Assembly (NCBI GenBank): GCA_018821535.1
Contig: JAHJLV010000018.1
Span: 27,392-91,391, forward strand
DNA: 64,000 nt
Source of the DNA: Pseudomonadota bacterium
GTDB lineage: Bacteria; Desulfobacterota; Desulfobacteria; Desulfobacterales; Desulfobacteraceae
Direction: 5' to 3'
Position 1 is the stretch's first letter, and each line of letters opens with the position of its first letter. The position numbers and the translations under genes were made by a program. Below, in pieces: positions 1 through 8,602 of this stretch. The notes under the pieces were generated by a model, which did not search any database, had not been told where the DNA came from, and saw only the letters and a program-made list of their open reading frames with translations.

Positions 1-1023
1 CATGTTTTTGTCCTGCAGCCCGGAAACCCCGACACCCGCCAGCCGTATTTTTTTTGTCAGGCGTATTTTTTTAAACAGGTCAAGGGCCTCATTAAAAATA
101 GCAGAAGATGAGCTGACAGGTGTATCCAGTTTTCTGCTCCGGGTAATCTGTGAAAAATCAGCCAGCTTTATTTTTATGGATATGGTTTTGCATACCAGCC
201 CTTTTTTCCTCAAAAGAGCTCCAACGATCTGGGAGCGGTCCAGAAGGATGCGTTTTATATCTTCAAAATCAATGGTATCGTCTTCCAGGGTGGTTTCGCT
301 TGAGATGGATTTCCGGATATGTTCAGGCGTCACTTTTGATTGATCGATCCCGTTTGAAAGTTCTAAAAGCCGGGCCCCGGCTTTTCCGAATTTTGCCGTC
401 AGAACGGAAAGCGGATACTGCCGGATATCCCCCAGGGTTTTAATTTGAAGGGTTTCCATCTGTTTTGCCGCCTGTTTTCCAATCCCGGATATTTTACCGA
501 TGGGAAGGCCTTCGATAAAAGACATCATCCGGTCTTCAGAGATGAGGGTCAATCCATCCGGCTTGTTCATGTCCGAGGCAATTTTGGCAAGAAATTTTAC
601 CGGTGCAATGCCGATGGAACAGGTGAGTCCCAGGTGTTCTTCAATGTTTTTTTTAATTGTTGCGGCAATATTTTCAGGAGAGCCGAACAGGCGGTTCAAG
701 CCTCGAAGGTCCATATACGCCTCATCGATGGAGGTCTGTTCGACAAATGGAGAAAATCCGGCCAGAATCTTCATGATTTTCCCGGACTCACATCTGTATT
801 TTTCCATGTTTCCGGGGATAATAACCAGATCCCGGCACAATCTTTGAGCCATGAATACGGGCATGGCTGAATGAATGCCAAATTTTCTGGCTTCATAGCT
901 TGCTGTTGATACCACGCTTCTTTTTGAACGACCTGAAATAATGACAGGTTTGTTTTTCAGCGTCGGGTGATCTCTTTGTTCCACTGACGCAAAAAAAGCG
1001 TCCATATCCATGTGCAGTATCAT
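1..1023 (-). CDS. dinB: DNA polymerase IV (Y-family translesion polymerase), 3' end outside the window
   Basis: Error-prone polymerase that copies past damaged template bases. The reverse strand reads from an ATG at 1023 as MILHMDMDAFFASVEQ, giving the first catalytic Asp of the Y family, followed by the palm motif SIDEAYMDL with the paired Asp/Glu. A helix-hairpin-helix-like stretch (GKISGIGKQAAKQME) and the little-finger region follow. The 341 codons seen cover nearly a full-length protein, and the frame is still open at base 1. Its ATG overlaps the TGA of the upstream PilZ gene (ATGA), so it is the last visible gene of the motA-motB-pilZ-dinB unit and is probably translationally coupled. 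No LexA box was recognised. The family call is firm. Confidence 0.93.
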   Translation of the reverse strand, partial: MILHMDMDAFFASVEQRDHPTLKNKPVIISGRSKRSVVSTASYEARKFGIHSAMPVFMAQRLCRDLVIIPGNMEKYRCESGKIMKILAGFSPFVEQTSIDEAYMDLRGLNRLFGSPENIAATIKKNIEEHLGLTCSIGIAPVKFLAKIASDMNKPDGLTLISEDRMMSFIEGLPIGKISGIGKQAAKQMETLQIKTLGDIRQYPLSVLTAKFGKAGARLLELSNGIDQSKVTPEHIRKSISSETTLEDDTIDFEDIKRILLDRSQIVGALLRKKGLVCKTISIKIKLADFSQITRSRKLDTPVSSSSAIFNEALDLFKKIRLTKKIRLAGVGVSGLQDKNM

Positions 1024-1412
1024 TGTTGTTCAAGATCATATTTCTGCATTTCAAGCACATATTTATGGATCAGTTCGTGCTGGTCCAGGGTGCATTGTTC
1101 AAAAATGCTGTGGCAGATATTGTCCGGGTCTATCTGAAGTATTCTTAATCCGGCAAAAAAGGAAATTTCTTTTTCCTGGTTCGGAATGCTCAGCGTAAAA
1201 CTGACATAATCAAAGTCAAGAAGCTTAAAATCCTGATTGGCAAAAGCAATTCCCCCGGCGCTGATATTAACCGGGTCTAAATGCTTTTCCTTAAACTTGA
1301 TTTTAAATCCGGCATTGTTTTTGAATTCATACCGGAAAGCATCTCTTTTGTCGTCAGATGAATGTTCAATACTTTGCGTTTTTGGTTTCTCTTTTTTCAA
1401 GGACAAATTCAA
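1020..1412 (-). CDS. PilZ-domain c-di-GMP receptor protein
   Basis: A 130-residue protein with one PilZ domain. The c-di-GMP signature is visible in both parts: RDAFR (the RxxxR motif) near residue 23 and NISAGG (the D/NxSxxG motif) near residue 49. There is no membrane segment, so it is probably cytoplasmic. It starts inside the 3' end of motB (47-nt overlap) and its TGA overlaps the dinB ATG. Being in one unit with a MotA/MotB stator suggests a YcgR-like role, adjusting the flagellar motor in response to c-di-GMP. That role is inferred from neighbours. It lacks the separate N-terminal YcgR domain, so the stator contact, if any, would differ from that of YcgR. Confidence 0.85.
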   Translation of the reverse strand: MNLSLKKEKPKTQSIEHSSDDKRDAFRYEFKNNAGFKIKFKEKHLDPVNISAGGIAFANQDFKLLDFDYVSFTLSIPNQEKEISFFAGLRILQIDPDNICHSIFEQCTLDQHELIHKYVLEMQKYDLEQQ

Positions 1413-2109
1413 CCCTCCTGTTTAGTGCTCTGTTTTCTTCAGATGTATTCGGTACAAGCGGCATTGCCTCTCCATATCCTGTTGCTGTAAGTCTTTGAGG
1501 TGTAATTCCTTTAGATATAAGATGTTTTAATACCGTGGTGGCCCGGACTGCGGACAATTCCCAGTTGGAAGGAAAAACCGGGGTGGAAATGGGGATATTA
1601 TCTGTATGGCCTTTAATATTGATATTGTAATCGGGATAGTCGTGAAGAATCTGAATGATTTCATCGAAAATAGAAAGAGAGTCCGGGTTTAAATTTGAAG
1701 AGCCTGAATCAAAAAGTGCTTTTCCCTTTATGGTGACAATAATCTTGCCGTCCAGAATCCGGGTGGAGATGTTGTCTTTCTGGTTGCTGGAGCGCGCAAA
1801 TTTAGTAATATTTTCAAACAGGGTTTTTTCTCTTGAATGCAGGCCTGTGATATCCTCAATGGTGATCTGAGTATCATCGGTTTGCGGTATTTCCATCAAT
1901 TCCATCAGGCCGATAAGATTTTCATCTGCTTCCAGCTGGACTTTTATGCTTTCAACCGCATGACGATATTTTTCCTTTTCAAAAAACGCCAGGGTGTACA
2001 GGAGGACAAAAAACACCAGAAGAATGGTCATCAGATCTGCATAGGTAACCAGCCAGGTTGCTTCATCGTCATAGGTGATAAATGAGTTATTGTATGTATT
2101 GTCTCTCAT
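1366..2109 (-). CDS. motB: MotB-type flagellar stator protein with OmpA-like peptidoglycan-binding domain
   Basis: A 247-residue stator subunit. The single N-terminal membrane helix carries the proton/sodium-binding Asp in TYADLMTILLVFFVLLY (Asp25). A linker/plug region follows. The C-terminal OmpA domain has GHTDNIP and the peptidoglycan-contact stretch NWELSAVRA. The protein would anchor the motor to the cell wall and conduct ions together with MotA. The start ATG overlaps the motA TGA in an ATGA junction, consistent with stoichiometric translation. Length is slightly short for MotB but normal for paralogues in this phylum. ExbD is excluded by the OmpA domain. Confidence 0.9.
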   Translation of the reverse strand: MRDNTYNNSFITYDDEATWLVTYADLMTILLVFFVLLYTLAFFEKEKYRHAVESIKVQLEADENLIGLMELMEIPQTDDTQITIEDITGLHSREKTLFENITKFARSSNQKDNISTRILDGKIIVTIKGKALFDSGSSNLNPDSLSIFDEIIQILHDYPDYNINIKGHTDNIPISTPVFPSNWELSAVRATTVLKHLISKGITPQRLTATGYGEAMPLVPNTSEENRALNRRVEFVLEKRETKNAKY

Positions 2110-2885
2110 TTTATCTTTTTAAGATTCATTTTTTCCATGGGTTGCCTGAGCCTGGATGAAATAAAACTGGACAGTTTTTCATATATGATCATGGGGTTGT
2201 TGTTTTTTATAATTGAAATCGCTCCTTCTCTTGTGATTTCAAGATTAATGATTTCATTGACGGTTCTGCTGCGAAGTTTTCCGGCAATGGGAAGAAAGAA
2301 TAAAGTGGAAAGCAAAGAACCGTAAAAGGTGGTCAACAAAGCCACAGCCATTGCAGGGCCGATATTCGCAGGATCCTGAAGGCGGCTGAGCATCTGAACA
2401 AGACCGATCAGGGTTCCCATCATTCCAAAGGCCGGAGCATAGATTCCCATTTTTCTGAAAACATCCTGGACAATAAAATGACGCATTTGAAGAGACTGGA
2501 TTTCTGTGGTCAGTGCAGCCCGGATGACATCTTCGCTGGAGCCGTCTGCCAGAAGTCCGCAGGCTTTTTTTAAAAACAGAGAATCGGTTTTGATCTTGCT
2601 TAATTCTAAAAGACCCTGCCTGCGGCTGATATGGCTGAGCATGATCATGGTTGCCACAGCATCATTGGGATCTTCCCTGTCTTTTGAAAAGACGAAATAT
2701 GCGGCTTTAAAAGCAGCCACAACATCTTTGAACTGAAATGTGATCAGTGTTGTGGCAATGGTGCCGCCAAAAACAATCATCAGCCCCTGAATATTGACAA
2801 AATTATACAGGTCGCCACCCAGAAAAATAGCACTGATGATTAACGAAAGACCGGAAATGATGCCAATAAAAGATGCGATATCCAT
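2106..2885 (-). CDS. motA: MotA-type flagellar stator protein
   Basis: A 259-residue inner-membrane protein with the MotA/PomA layout: two N-terminal helices (residues about 5-50), a cytoplasmic loop with charged residues, then two C-terminal helices. The first of these carries GIYAPAFGMMGTLIGLVQML and the second LLTTFYGSLLSTLFFLPIAGKL. It forms the ion-driven stator ring with MotB. It is the first gene of the unit running leftward into motB, pilZ and dinB. The protein resembles the PomA (sodium) branch as much as the proton branch; the coupling ion cannot be decided by reading. No flagellar structural genes are nearby. Confidence 0.9.
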   Translation of the reverse strand: MDIASFIGIISGLSLIISAIFLGGDLYNFVNIQGLMIVFGGTIATTLITFQFKDVVAAFKAAYFVFSKDREDPNDAVATMIMLSHISRRQGLLELSKIKTDSLFLKKACGLLADGSSEDVIRAALTTEIQSLQMRHFIVQDVFRKMGIYAPAFGMMGTLIGLVQMLSRLQDPANIGPAMAVALLTTFYGSLLSTLFFLPIAGKLRSRTVNEIINLEITREGAISIIKNNNPMIIYEKLSSFISSRLRQPMEKMNLKKIK

Positions 2886-3206
2886 ATCAAATTATTTTAA
2901 CCTCACTTAAAATACATAATGTCCTTTAGACATGTGCTCCGTGTGATTTTTGCCCATGCTATACGATAATTTTTTTGGGGTCAAGATTTAGTTGCCCTGA
3001 TTTAACGCATTCAGGGAGGATAAAAAAAATAGCTTTATTTTAAAAAAAATCCTTGATTTTTTATTTTAAAATCAATAATACTTTACGAAAGCCTCTTGGA
3101 TAGGGGGCTTTGCAGTTTCGTTCTAAAGGGAAGACCCATCTGTTAGAGTGGCAAGACCTGAAGTTTGAAACTAAAATCATTCATTTTAACCAAGGAGAAA
3201 GTCACA
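2886..3206. other. Divergent intergenic region between motA and the cold-shock gene
   Basis: A 321-base non-coding gap serving two divergent units. On the minus strand a TTGACC (2984-2979) and TATAGC (2963-2958) separated by 15 bases could be a weak motA promoter. The middle (about 3000-3080) is very AT-rich with runs of A and T. The right part (3088-3172) can fold and looks like the leader of the cold-shock gene. No open reading frame of note is present. Confidence 0.5.
3088..3172 (+). promoter_or_regulatory. Foldable 5' leader of the cold-shock gene
   Basis: An 8-bp stem is seen with arms AAAGCCTC (3088-3095) and GGGGCTTT (3104-3111). A second pairing, AGTTTC (3114-3119) with GAAACT (3167-3172), encloses an internal segment with further pairing potential. 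Long structured leaders are typical of cspA-family mRNAs, where they control stability and translation by temperature. The match to any named RNA family was not recognised, so this is a structural suggestion only. Confidence 0.35.
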
Positions 3207-3407
3207 ATGGCAAATGGGATCGTAAAATGGTTCAATGATTCAAAAGGCTACGGGTTTATTGAGCAGGAAAATGGACCGGATGTGTTTGTTCATCATTCCG
3301 GAATCAATGCAACCGGTTTTAAATCGCTGAATGAAGGCGATAAAGTTACTTTTGATGTAGAAGATGGGCAAAAAGGACCTGCTGCGGTAAATGTAACTGT
3401 TCAGTAG
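3207..3407 (+). CDS. Cold-shock domain protein (CspA family)
   Basis: A 66-residue single cold-shock domain that binds single-stranded RNA or DNA and acts as an RNA chaperone. RNP1 is seen as KGYGFIE and RNP2 as VFVHHS, with the usual [10 protein letters not shown] beginning. The start at 3207 is chosen over a longer in-frame start at 3165 because the family begins here and AAGGAGAAAG lies just upstream. It is monocistronic: a long leader precedes it and a strong hairpin terminator follows directly. Such genes are often present in several copies in a genome, so the exact paralogue name is not given. Confidence 0.95.
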   Translation: MANGIVKWFNDSKGYGFIEQENGPDVFVHHSGINATGFKSLNEGDKVTFDVEDGQKGPAAVNVTVQ

Positions 3408-3414
3408 AAATTTT

Positions 3415-3458
3415 AAAGGGTTTTTTTTGAGGAGGTATTCAAAAAAAACCCTTTTTTT
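3415..3458 (+). terminator. Rho-independent terminator of the cold-shock gene
   Basis: A 16-base stem with arms at 3415-3430 and 3439-3454 (AAAGGG followed by a T run, and its complement) is followed by a T run to 3458. Because the arms themselves are A and T runs, the hairpin could work in both directions. Confidence 0.85.
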
Positions 3459-3636
3459 ATTCCCCGCCACAAGTTGTATCCGTAATTTTGCATATATCGT
3501 TAAACCATTAAATTCGTAAATGCCCGGTTTCTTATGAATCAGATTCAGGGGTTAAATTATCTTGCACATTATTCAAGGGAATGGTAGGTATTTACTTTTG
3601 GCGGGAGTGGTTTTTTTATTCACTGTAACCGGGCTG

Positions 3637-4389
3637 ATGCATATAGTGGCAGATATTTTTAAAAACAGTTTTTTTTACGGTTTTATTTTTTTGGGGGCAT
3701 TGGTTCTGTTTTCAGGATGCAGTGAACCGGAAAAAGCGGATAAGGCTGAATTTTTGCTTAAAACCCCTGCAATGGGCGTTACCGGCTTTGAATTTTCTGA
3801 AGAACTCGATCTTAAGCGGGCAGCATATCCTTATAATATTGATGAAGAACCTGCAGAATACAATGAGATGGTGATCCATCTGGTAAAAATTCTGTCCGAG
3901 GAGTTGATTCTTCTCACCGCTGCTGCAGATAAAGGGGTGGTGGTAACTGATGAAGAGCTGGCGCTTGCCGAAGACGAGTTTAAAAAAGATTACCCGGAGG
4001 ACAGTTTTGATCAGATGCTGTTGACAAATGCCATACCCTATCGGTTATGGAAAAAGCGGTTTAAAAGGGATCTGATTATTGAAAAGTTAATTCATCAGGA
4101 ACTGGTGGAAAAAATTGAGATAACCCCTCAGGATATTGTAAGCTTTTATGATGAACTCAAGTCCGAAGCCCGGACAAAAAAGGTTGATGATTCTTCTGAC
4201 GATGCTTTTACAGAAACAAAGCAAAATCTGTACAGCGAAACACAACTGGTATCTCGCCTCAGGATGCAGAAAACCCAGGAAAAATATGACGCATGGATTC
4301 AGGATCTTCAGAATCTGTACCCCTTGGAAATTAATGAAGAAGCACTCAAAAAATTTCTGATCGAGCTTGAAAATAACAAAGGACGTTGA
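3637..4389 (+). CDS. Lipoprotein with SurA-N-like chaperone domain
   Basis: A 250-residue protein, probably a periplasmic lipoprotein. A hydrophobic stretch ends in the lipobox-like LVLFSGC with Cys about 28 residues from the chosen ATG at 3637; a TTG at 3562 and a GTG at 3646 are alternatives. The region after the signal resembles the SurA N-terminal chaperone domain (helical, with FKRDLIIEKLIHQELVEKIEITPQDIVSFYDEL) but lacks a PpiC isomerase domain. It ends one base before surA starts, so the two form a pair. Likely role: binding unfolded outer-membrane proteins at the membrane. The function is inferred from family and neighbour. Confidence 0.7.
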   Translation: MHIVADIFKNSFFYGFIFLGALVLFSGCSEPEKADKAEFLLKTPAMGVTGFEFSEELDLKRAAYPYNIDEEPAEYNEMVIHLVKILSEELILLTAAADKGVVVTDEELALAEDEFKKDYPEDSFDQMLLTNAIPYRLWKKRFKRDLIIEKLIHQELVEKIEITPQDIVSFYDELKSEARTKKVDDSSDDAFTETKQNLYSETQLVSRLRMQKTQEKYDAWIQDLQNLYPLEINEEALKKFLIELENNKGR

Positions 4390-4390
4390 A

Positions 4391-5332
4391 ATGAAATTTA
4401 AAACGAATATGATGGTTTTTCTTTTTGTTATTATGATTTTTGGATCTTTTTTGGCAACTGCCGAAGAAATTGTGGATCGGATTGTTGCTGTTGTGGATAC
4501 GGATATTATCACTCAGATTCAGCTGGATCGGTCGCTGGCCCCGTATCTTGAACGGATTGAATCCGCAGGTTATACAGAAGCTGAAAAAGCACAGGCAGTC
4601 AAAACCGTTACCCGAAATGTTCTTGATACATTGATTGAGGGTTCTTTGACCCGGCAGGAAGCAGACAGGTATAATATTGTTGTTTCAGATGATCGGGTGG
4701 ATGATGCCATCAAGAATGTCAAGAAAAGCAAGAACTTAAGTGATGAGGCATTTGAGTCGGCCTTGAAAAATGAGGGGTATTCGTTTGAAGAATACCGGGA
4801 AAACATCAGAAAACAGATTTTAAGAGTCCTTCTGGTGAATCATGCGGTCAAATCAAAAGTTATTATTACCAAAGCGGAAATTGAAAAATATTATAATGAA
4901 AAAAAAGATAAATATGCAGGTGTGAAAAAGTATCATCTTCGAAATATACTTATGGAAGATAAGGCACAGATGGATAAAATCATTCAGCTGCTGGACGAAA
5001 ACAAGGATTTTGCCGAGCTTGCAAAACAATATTCAAATGCACCCAATGCTTCAGACGGCGGTGAGCTGGGTTTGTTTGAGATCAGCAGCTTCCCTGAGAG
5101 CATACAAAAAAGTGTTTCAAAATTGAGCAAAGGGGAACATACCGATGTGATTTCAACAGCCCGCGGGTTTCAGATTTTTTATCTCCAGGATATTGTGACG
5201 GATGGGGGAAAAACACTGGAGCAGGCTTATGATGAAATTCATGGGCTTTTATACGATCGGGAAGTTGAACAAAAATTTGGGACATGGCTGAAAGCCTTGA
5301 AAGAAAAAGCCCATATAAAAATAATGAATTGA
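4391..5332 (+). CDS. surA: SurA-type periplasmic peptidyl-prolyl isomerase and chaperone
   Basis: A 313-residue exported chaperone for outer-membrane proteins. The start at 4391 gives a clean signal peptide (MKFKTNMMVFLFVIMIFG, cleaved near ATAEE) and has AAAGGA upstream; a longer in-frame start at 4367 would spoil the signal. The SurA-N domain follows (EIVDRIVAVVDTDIITQIQL). Next comes one PpiC/parvulin domain, roughly residues 170-270, with YHLRNILM, DFAELAKQYSNAP and GGELGLFEISSFPE. E. coli SurA has two parvulin domains; this single-domain form is common in this phylum. It is coupled to the preceding SurA-N lipoprotein gene. Confidence 0.85.
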   Translation: MKFKTNMMVFLFVIMIFGSFLATAEEIVDRIVAVVDTDIITQIQLDRSLAPYLERIESAGYTEAEKAQAVKTVTRNVLDTLIEGSLTRQEADRYNIVVSDDRVDDAIKNVKKSKNLSDEAFESALKNEGYSFEEYRENIRKQILRVLLVNHAVKSKVIITKAEIEKYYNEKKDKYAGVKKYHLRNILMEDKAQMDKIIQLLDENKDFAELAKQYSNAPNASDGGELGLFEISSFPESIQKSVSKLSKGEHTDVISTARGFQIFYLQDIVTDGGKTLEQAYDEIHGLLYDREVEQKFGTWLKALKEKAHIKIMN

Positions 5333-5377
5333 TTTTGTTTTGTTGTTTTGCGGTTTATCGATCGGGAAAATTAAATT

Positions 5378-6742
5378 ATGCACAATGAACAGATTAAAAT
5401 TTTAACCACCAGTCTGAAAAGATTATCCCGCCGCGGTGCCACAAAACAATTGGTTAATATTATACGCAAAACCCATGTGGCCGATCTTTCCATCGCCTTT
5501 AAGGAATTGTCACCGTATAACCGGGAAAGACTGTTCAAACTGATGAAAGATCCGGTGCAGATCGGTCAGCTTTTTTCCCTGCTGGATGAAAGCCTGTTTC
5601 TTGAGTTTGTAAAGAATGTTGAATTCAACAAGCTGGTTGAAATTTTTGATCATATGCCCTCGGATGATGCAGCGTATCTTCTCAATCTTCTGGATGAAGA
5701 ACTGTCTGATCAGATCCTTTCCAAAATGCAGAAAGAAGAATCAGACAATGTCGAGCAGTTGATGAGTTATGGTGAAGATACTGCGGGCAGTCTCATGGTT
5801 ACCGATTTTATTGCGCTGGAAGAAGATGTTGTTGCCAAAGATGTGATCCAGGCATTGCAGAATAAATACCTGGATGTTGAAATGCCTTTCTATATCTACG
5901 TTGTGGACAGTTATGGCAAGCTTGTCGGGGTCAGCTCCTTAAGACAGCTTGTGGTGGTGCCGCCGGAAAAACCGCTCAGGGAGTTCATGGCAACGGATCT
6001 TGTGATTGTTAAACCCTATACGGACAGGGAAGAGGTGGCAAAACTGGTGGCCAGATATGATTATCTGGCAGTGCCTGTTGTAGATGATGATGCAAAAATA
6101 GTGGGTATTGTCACGGTGGATGATGTGATTGATATCCTTCATGAAGCCGCCACAGAAGACATTTTGAAAATGGCAGGTGTGGGTGAAGAATATATTGAAA
6201 CCCAGACGGTTTTCAGGGGGACAAGAATTCGTCTGCCATGGTTGTTTGCAAGTTTTTTAGGCGGCGTGGCAGCTTTTTTTATCATTGGCGGATTTGAAGA
6301 AGAGCTGGCCAGGTTCACCACGCTTGCAGCTTTTATTCCGGTTATCATGGGAATGGGAGGAAATATCGGCACCCAGAGTTCCACCATTGTTGTGCGCGGT
6401 ATTGCCACAGGCAGAATTGATTTAAGTGATTTTTCAAGGGTGGTATTAAAGGAACTGGCTGTCGGAATGATTCTGGGTGTGATCTACGGCGTATTCATCG
6501 GGATTATTGCAAAATTGACATTTGTCAGCGAACCTTTTTCCATGGCACTTGCGTTTTCTGTCGGTCTTGCCATTATCGCATCCATGTCGATTGCAGCGCT
6601 TGTCGGATCAATGGTTCCACTGTGTTTTGAACGGTTCAATATTGACCCTGCCGTTGCAACCGGTCCTTTTGTAACGACGTCTATCGATATTGTCAGTGTG
6701 TATTGCTATTTTATGATAGCCAATCATTTGCTGATCCTGTAG
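5378..6742 (+). CDS. mgtE: MgtE-type magnesium transporter
   Basis: A 454-residue inner-membrane magnesium channel. The N-terminal superhelical domain (about 20-135, with acidic DHMPSDDAAYLLNLLDEE) is followed by two CBS domains (about 140-260) that sense cytoplasmic magnesium. Five membrane helices follow, including the pore signature PVIMGMGGNIGTQSSTIVVRGIATG. Length and order match the family. It follows surA by 45 bases and its end lies 11 bases before the recO start. No magnesium-responsive leader was recognised upstream. Confidence 0.95.
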   Translation: MHNEQIKILTTSLKRLSRRGATKQLVNIIRKTHVADLSIAFKELSPYNRERLFKLMKDPVQIGQLFSLLDESLFLEFVKNVEFNKLVEIFDHMPSDDAAYLLNLLDEELSDQILSKMQKEESDNVEQLMSYGEDTAGSLMVTDFIALEEDVVAKDVIQALQNKYLDVEMPFYIYVVDSYGKLVGVSSLRQLVVVPPEKPLREFMATDLVIVKPYTDREEVAKLVARYDYLAVPVVDDDAKIVGIVTVDDVIDILHEAATEDILKMAGVGEEYIETQTVFRGTRIRLPWLFASFLGGVAAFFIIGGFEEELARFTTLAAFIPVIMGMGGNIGTQSSTIVVRGIATGRIDLSDFSRVVLKELAVGMILGVIYGVFIGIIAKLTFVSEPFSMALAFSVGLAIIASMSIAALVGSMVPLCFERFNIDPAVATGPFVTTSIDIVSVYCYFMIANHLLIL

Positions 6743-6753
6743 GGCATTTTTTC

Positions 6754-7539
6754 ATGTCTGGTTTCAGTACGGATGCCATTCTTCTTCGAAAGATAGAATA
6801 CGGGGATCATGATTTTATTATCAGTTTTTTATCCCGGGACCGGGGCAAGGTGTCCGTGATTGCTAAAAATGCCAAACAAAGCGTCAAACGGTTTTCAGGA
6901 GCGCTGGATCTTTTTTCTTTAAATTCGATTCAATGCACGTTTCCGAAAAAGAAGAAAGATGCCTTGACCATTCTTTCCAGAACAGATCTTGAAAACGGGT
7001 TTGCAAATATCCGCTGTGATGTGTTTAAAACGACCTATGCCAGTTTCTGGGCTGAACTGATTCATTTCTGGCTGGAAGAAGGCAAGGTTGTCAATGAGGT
7101 CTATGATTTGCTTAAATTCTCTTTAGAAGCGCTGGACACAGACAGTATGGAAAAACAGGTGCTCAATCTGCTGTTCGGGATCCGGTTCATCAGCCTGTCC
7201 GGATTTTCGCCCAATATAGAACAGTGTGACCAGTGTCAGACACCCATTGACCAGATTCAGCAGAAATACATCCGATTTGATTTTAAAGCAGGACGCATCA
7301 CGTGTAAAAACTGTGAAGACAGCCACTCAAATTACAGCATGACGGTCTCAAAAGGAACCTTGAAGCAGCTGTTCTGGATTAATAATAATGATTTTAAACG
7401 CGCGGATCGTATCAGATTCTCGCCCTTTGCGATTAAAGAAGGACAGATGCTTTTAGAAGCCTTTATTCCGTTTCATCTGGGCCGGGATTTTAACAGTTTA
7501 AAATTCTTGAATCGATTAAGGCAGGAAACATGTATTTAG
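6754..7539 (+). CDS. recO: DNA repair protein RecO
   Basis: A 261-residue recombination mediator that helps RecR load RecA on SSB-coated DNA. The N-terminal OB fold (STDAILLRKIEYGDHDFIISFLSRDRGKVSVIAK) is typical. A four-Cys zinc site lies in the C-terminal part (CDQCQTPI and CKNCE). The start at 6754 is preferred to an in-frame ATG at 6703 inside mgtE because the family begins with a sequence like MSGFSTDAI. It overlaps the GHMP kinase gene by 10 bases. RecO next to glyQS is common in Desulfobacterota. Confidence 0.9.
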   Translation: MSGFSTDAILLRKIEYGDHDFIISFLSRDRGKVSVIAKNAKQSVKRFSGALDLFSLNSIQCTFPKKKKDALTILSRTDLENGFANIRCDVFKTTYASFWAELIHFWLEEGKVVNEVYDLLKFSLEALDTDSMEKQVLNLLFGIRFISLSGFSPNIEQCDQCQTPIDQIQQKYIRFDFKAGRITCKNCEDSHSNYSMTVSKGTLKQLFWINNNDFKRADRIRFSPFAIKEGQMLLEAFIPFHLGRDFNSLKFLNRLRQETCI

Positions 7540-8570
7540 AAAAAAAGCTGGAACAGCAGGCCATTCAGGCCAGTGTCCCCTGCAGGATTGATTTTGGCGG
7601 GACTCTGGATATCTCCACGATTTATCTGTCATTATTGGACAGGCATCCTTCAAGTTTTAATATTGCGCTGGATTTAAGAACCTTTGTGACGTTGAAGCCA
7701 TGGAAGAAAGGCGTTGTGAAAATTTCTTCAAAAGGGTTTGAAAGCGCCCAGTTTCAATATGAAAGCGCACCGTTTCATCATCCCATGGGCTTGATGTTTG
7801 CTGTGGCAAAATATTTTAATGCCCATGGAGTTCATATCCATATTGAATCGATGTCCCCGCCAAGAAGTGCGCTGGGTGGGTCTTCATCGGCTGCCGTGGC
7901 AATGGCGGCGGCATTGTGCAAGGTTCAGGGAAAAAAGATTGACTTAAGTAAGATCGCCTGGCTGGTGCATTATATTGAAGCAAGCGTGGCAGGTGTGCCC
8001 TGCGGGGTGCAGGACCAGCTGGCTGCAGCCTTTGGCGGAGTGAATCAATGGATGTGGAAAATGGGAAAAATGTCTCCGGAGTTTGAACAAAGGATTATAT
8101 ATGACAATGAAAATGATATTCAGGCCTTAAACTCAAATATTCTGATTGCCTATTGCGGGGTTCCCCATGTTTCAAAAGATATCAACGGTCAATGGGTATC
8201 TTCTTTTGTAAACGCCCAGACGCGGCATGTATTCGGGGAAATCTGTGATCTGACACAGGCATTTTCATCCGCCATACAGCATAAGGATTTTGAAAAAGCC
8301 GCCCGGCTGATGAACCGGGAAACGCAGTTAAGATGTGATATGACACCGGAGGTACTTGACATTACGGGAAAAAAGTTGTTTGAAAAGGCTGTGGACTTGA
8401 ATTGCGGTGCACGGTTTACCGGAGCAGGCGGCGGCGGATGTCTGTGGGCTGTGGGTGAACAACCTGATATCCGGAACTTAAAAGCCGCCTGGCAGGACAT
8501 TCTGGAAGATATTGAAGATGCCGCAATTCTTGATGCAAAGATAGAAACCAAAGGTATAATGATACATTAA
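7530..8570 (+). CDS. GHMP-family sugar kinase
   Basis: A 346-residue small-molecule kinase. Three family motifs are seen: [13 protein letters not shown] near the N-terminus (substrate side), the phosphate loop [20 protein letters not shown] near residue 115, and [17 protein letters not shown] near residue 295. The best family guess is the branch of heptose-7-phosphate/fucose-type sugar kinases, but the substrate cannot be read from the sequence. The ATG lies within the end of recO with AGGAAAC upstream. Sitting between recO and glyQS, it has no sugar-pathway neighbours. Confidence 0.8.
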   Translation: MYLEKKLEQQAIQASVPCRIDFGGTLDISTIYLSLLDRHPSSFNIALDLRTFVTLKPWKKGVVKISSKGFESAQFQYESAPFHHPMGLMFAVAKYFNAHGVHIHIESMSPPRSALGGSSSAAVAMAAALCKVQGKKIDLSKIAWLVHYIEASVAGVPCGVQDQLAAAFGGVNQWMWKMGKMSPEFEQRIIYDNENDIQALNSNILIAYCGVPHVSKDINGQWVSSFVNAQTRHVFGEICDLTQAFSSAIQHKDFEKAARLMNRETQLRCDMTPEVLDITGKKLFEKAVDLNCGARFTGAGGGGCLWAVGEQPDIRNLKAAWQDILEDIEDAAILDAKIETKGIMIH

Positions 8571-8602
8571 CCATCAGTTTTGATGAAAAGAAGTGGAGTA
8601 AA

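Noticed and set aside
445..870. Plus-strand reading frames across 1-1000
   Set aside because: They are opposite dinB, whose minus-strand frame carries the full set of polymerase motifs.
3088..3172. Possible c-di-GMP (GEMM) riboswitch on either strand near motA and the cold-shock gene
   Set aside because: GCAAAGCC-like letters occur on the minus strand, but the required paired domains and tetraloop-receptor sequence were not found in order.
8571..8602. T-box leader in front of glyQS
   Set aside because: The gap between the kinase gene and glyQ is only 32 bases, far too short.
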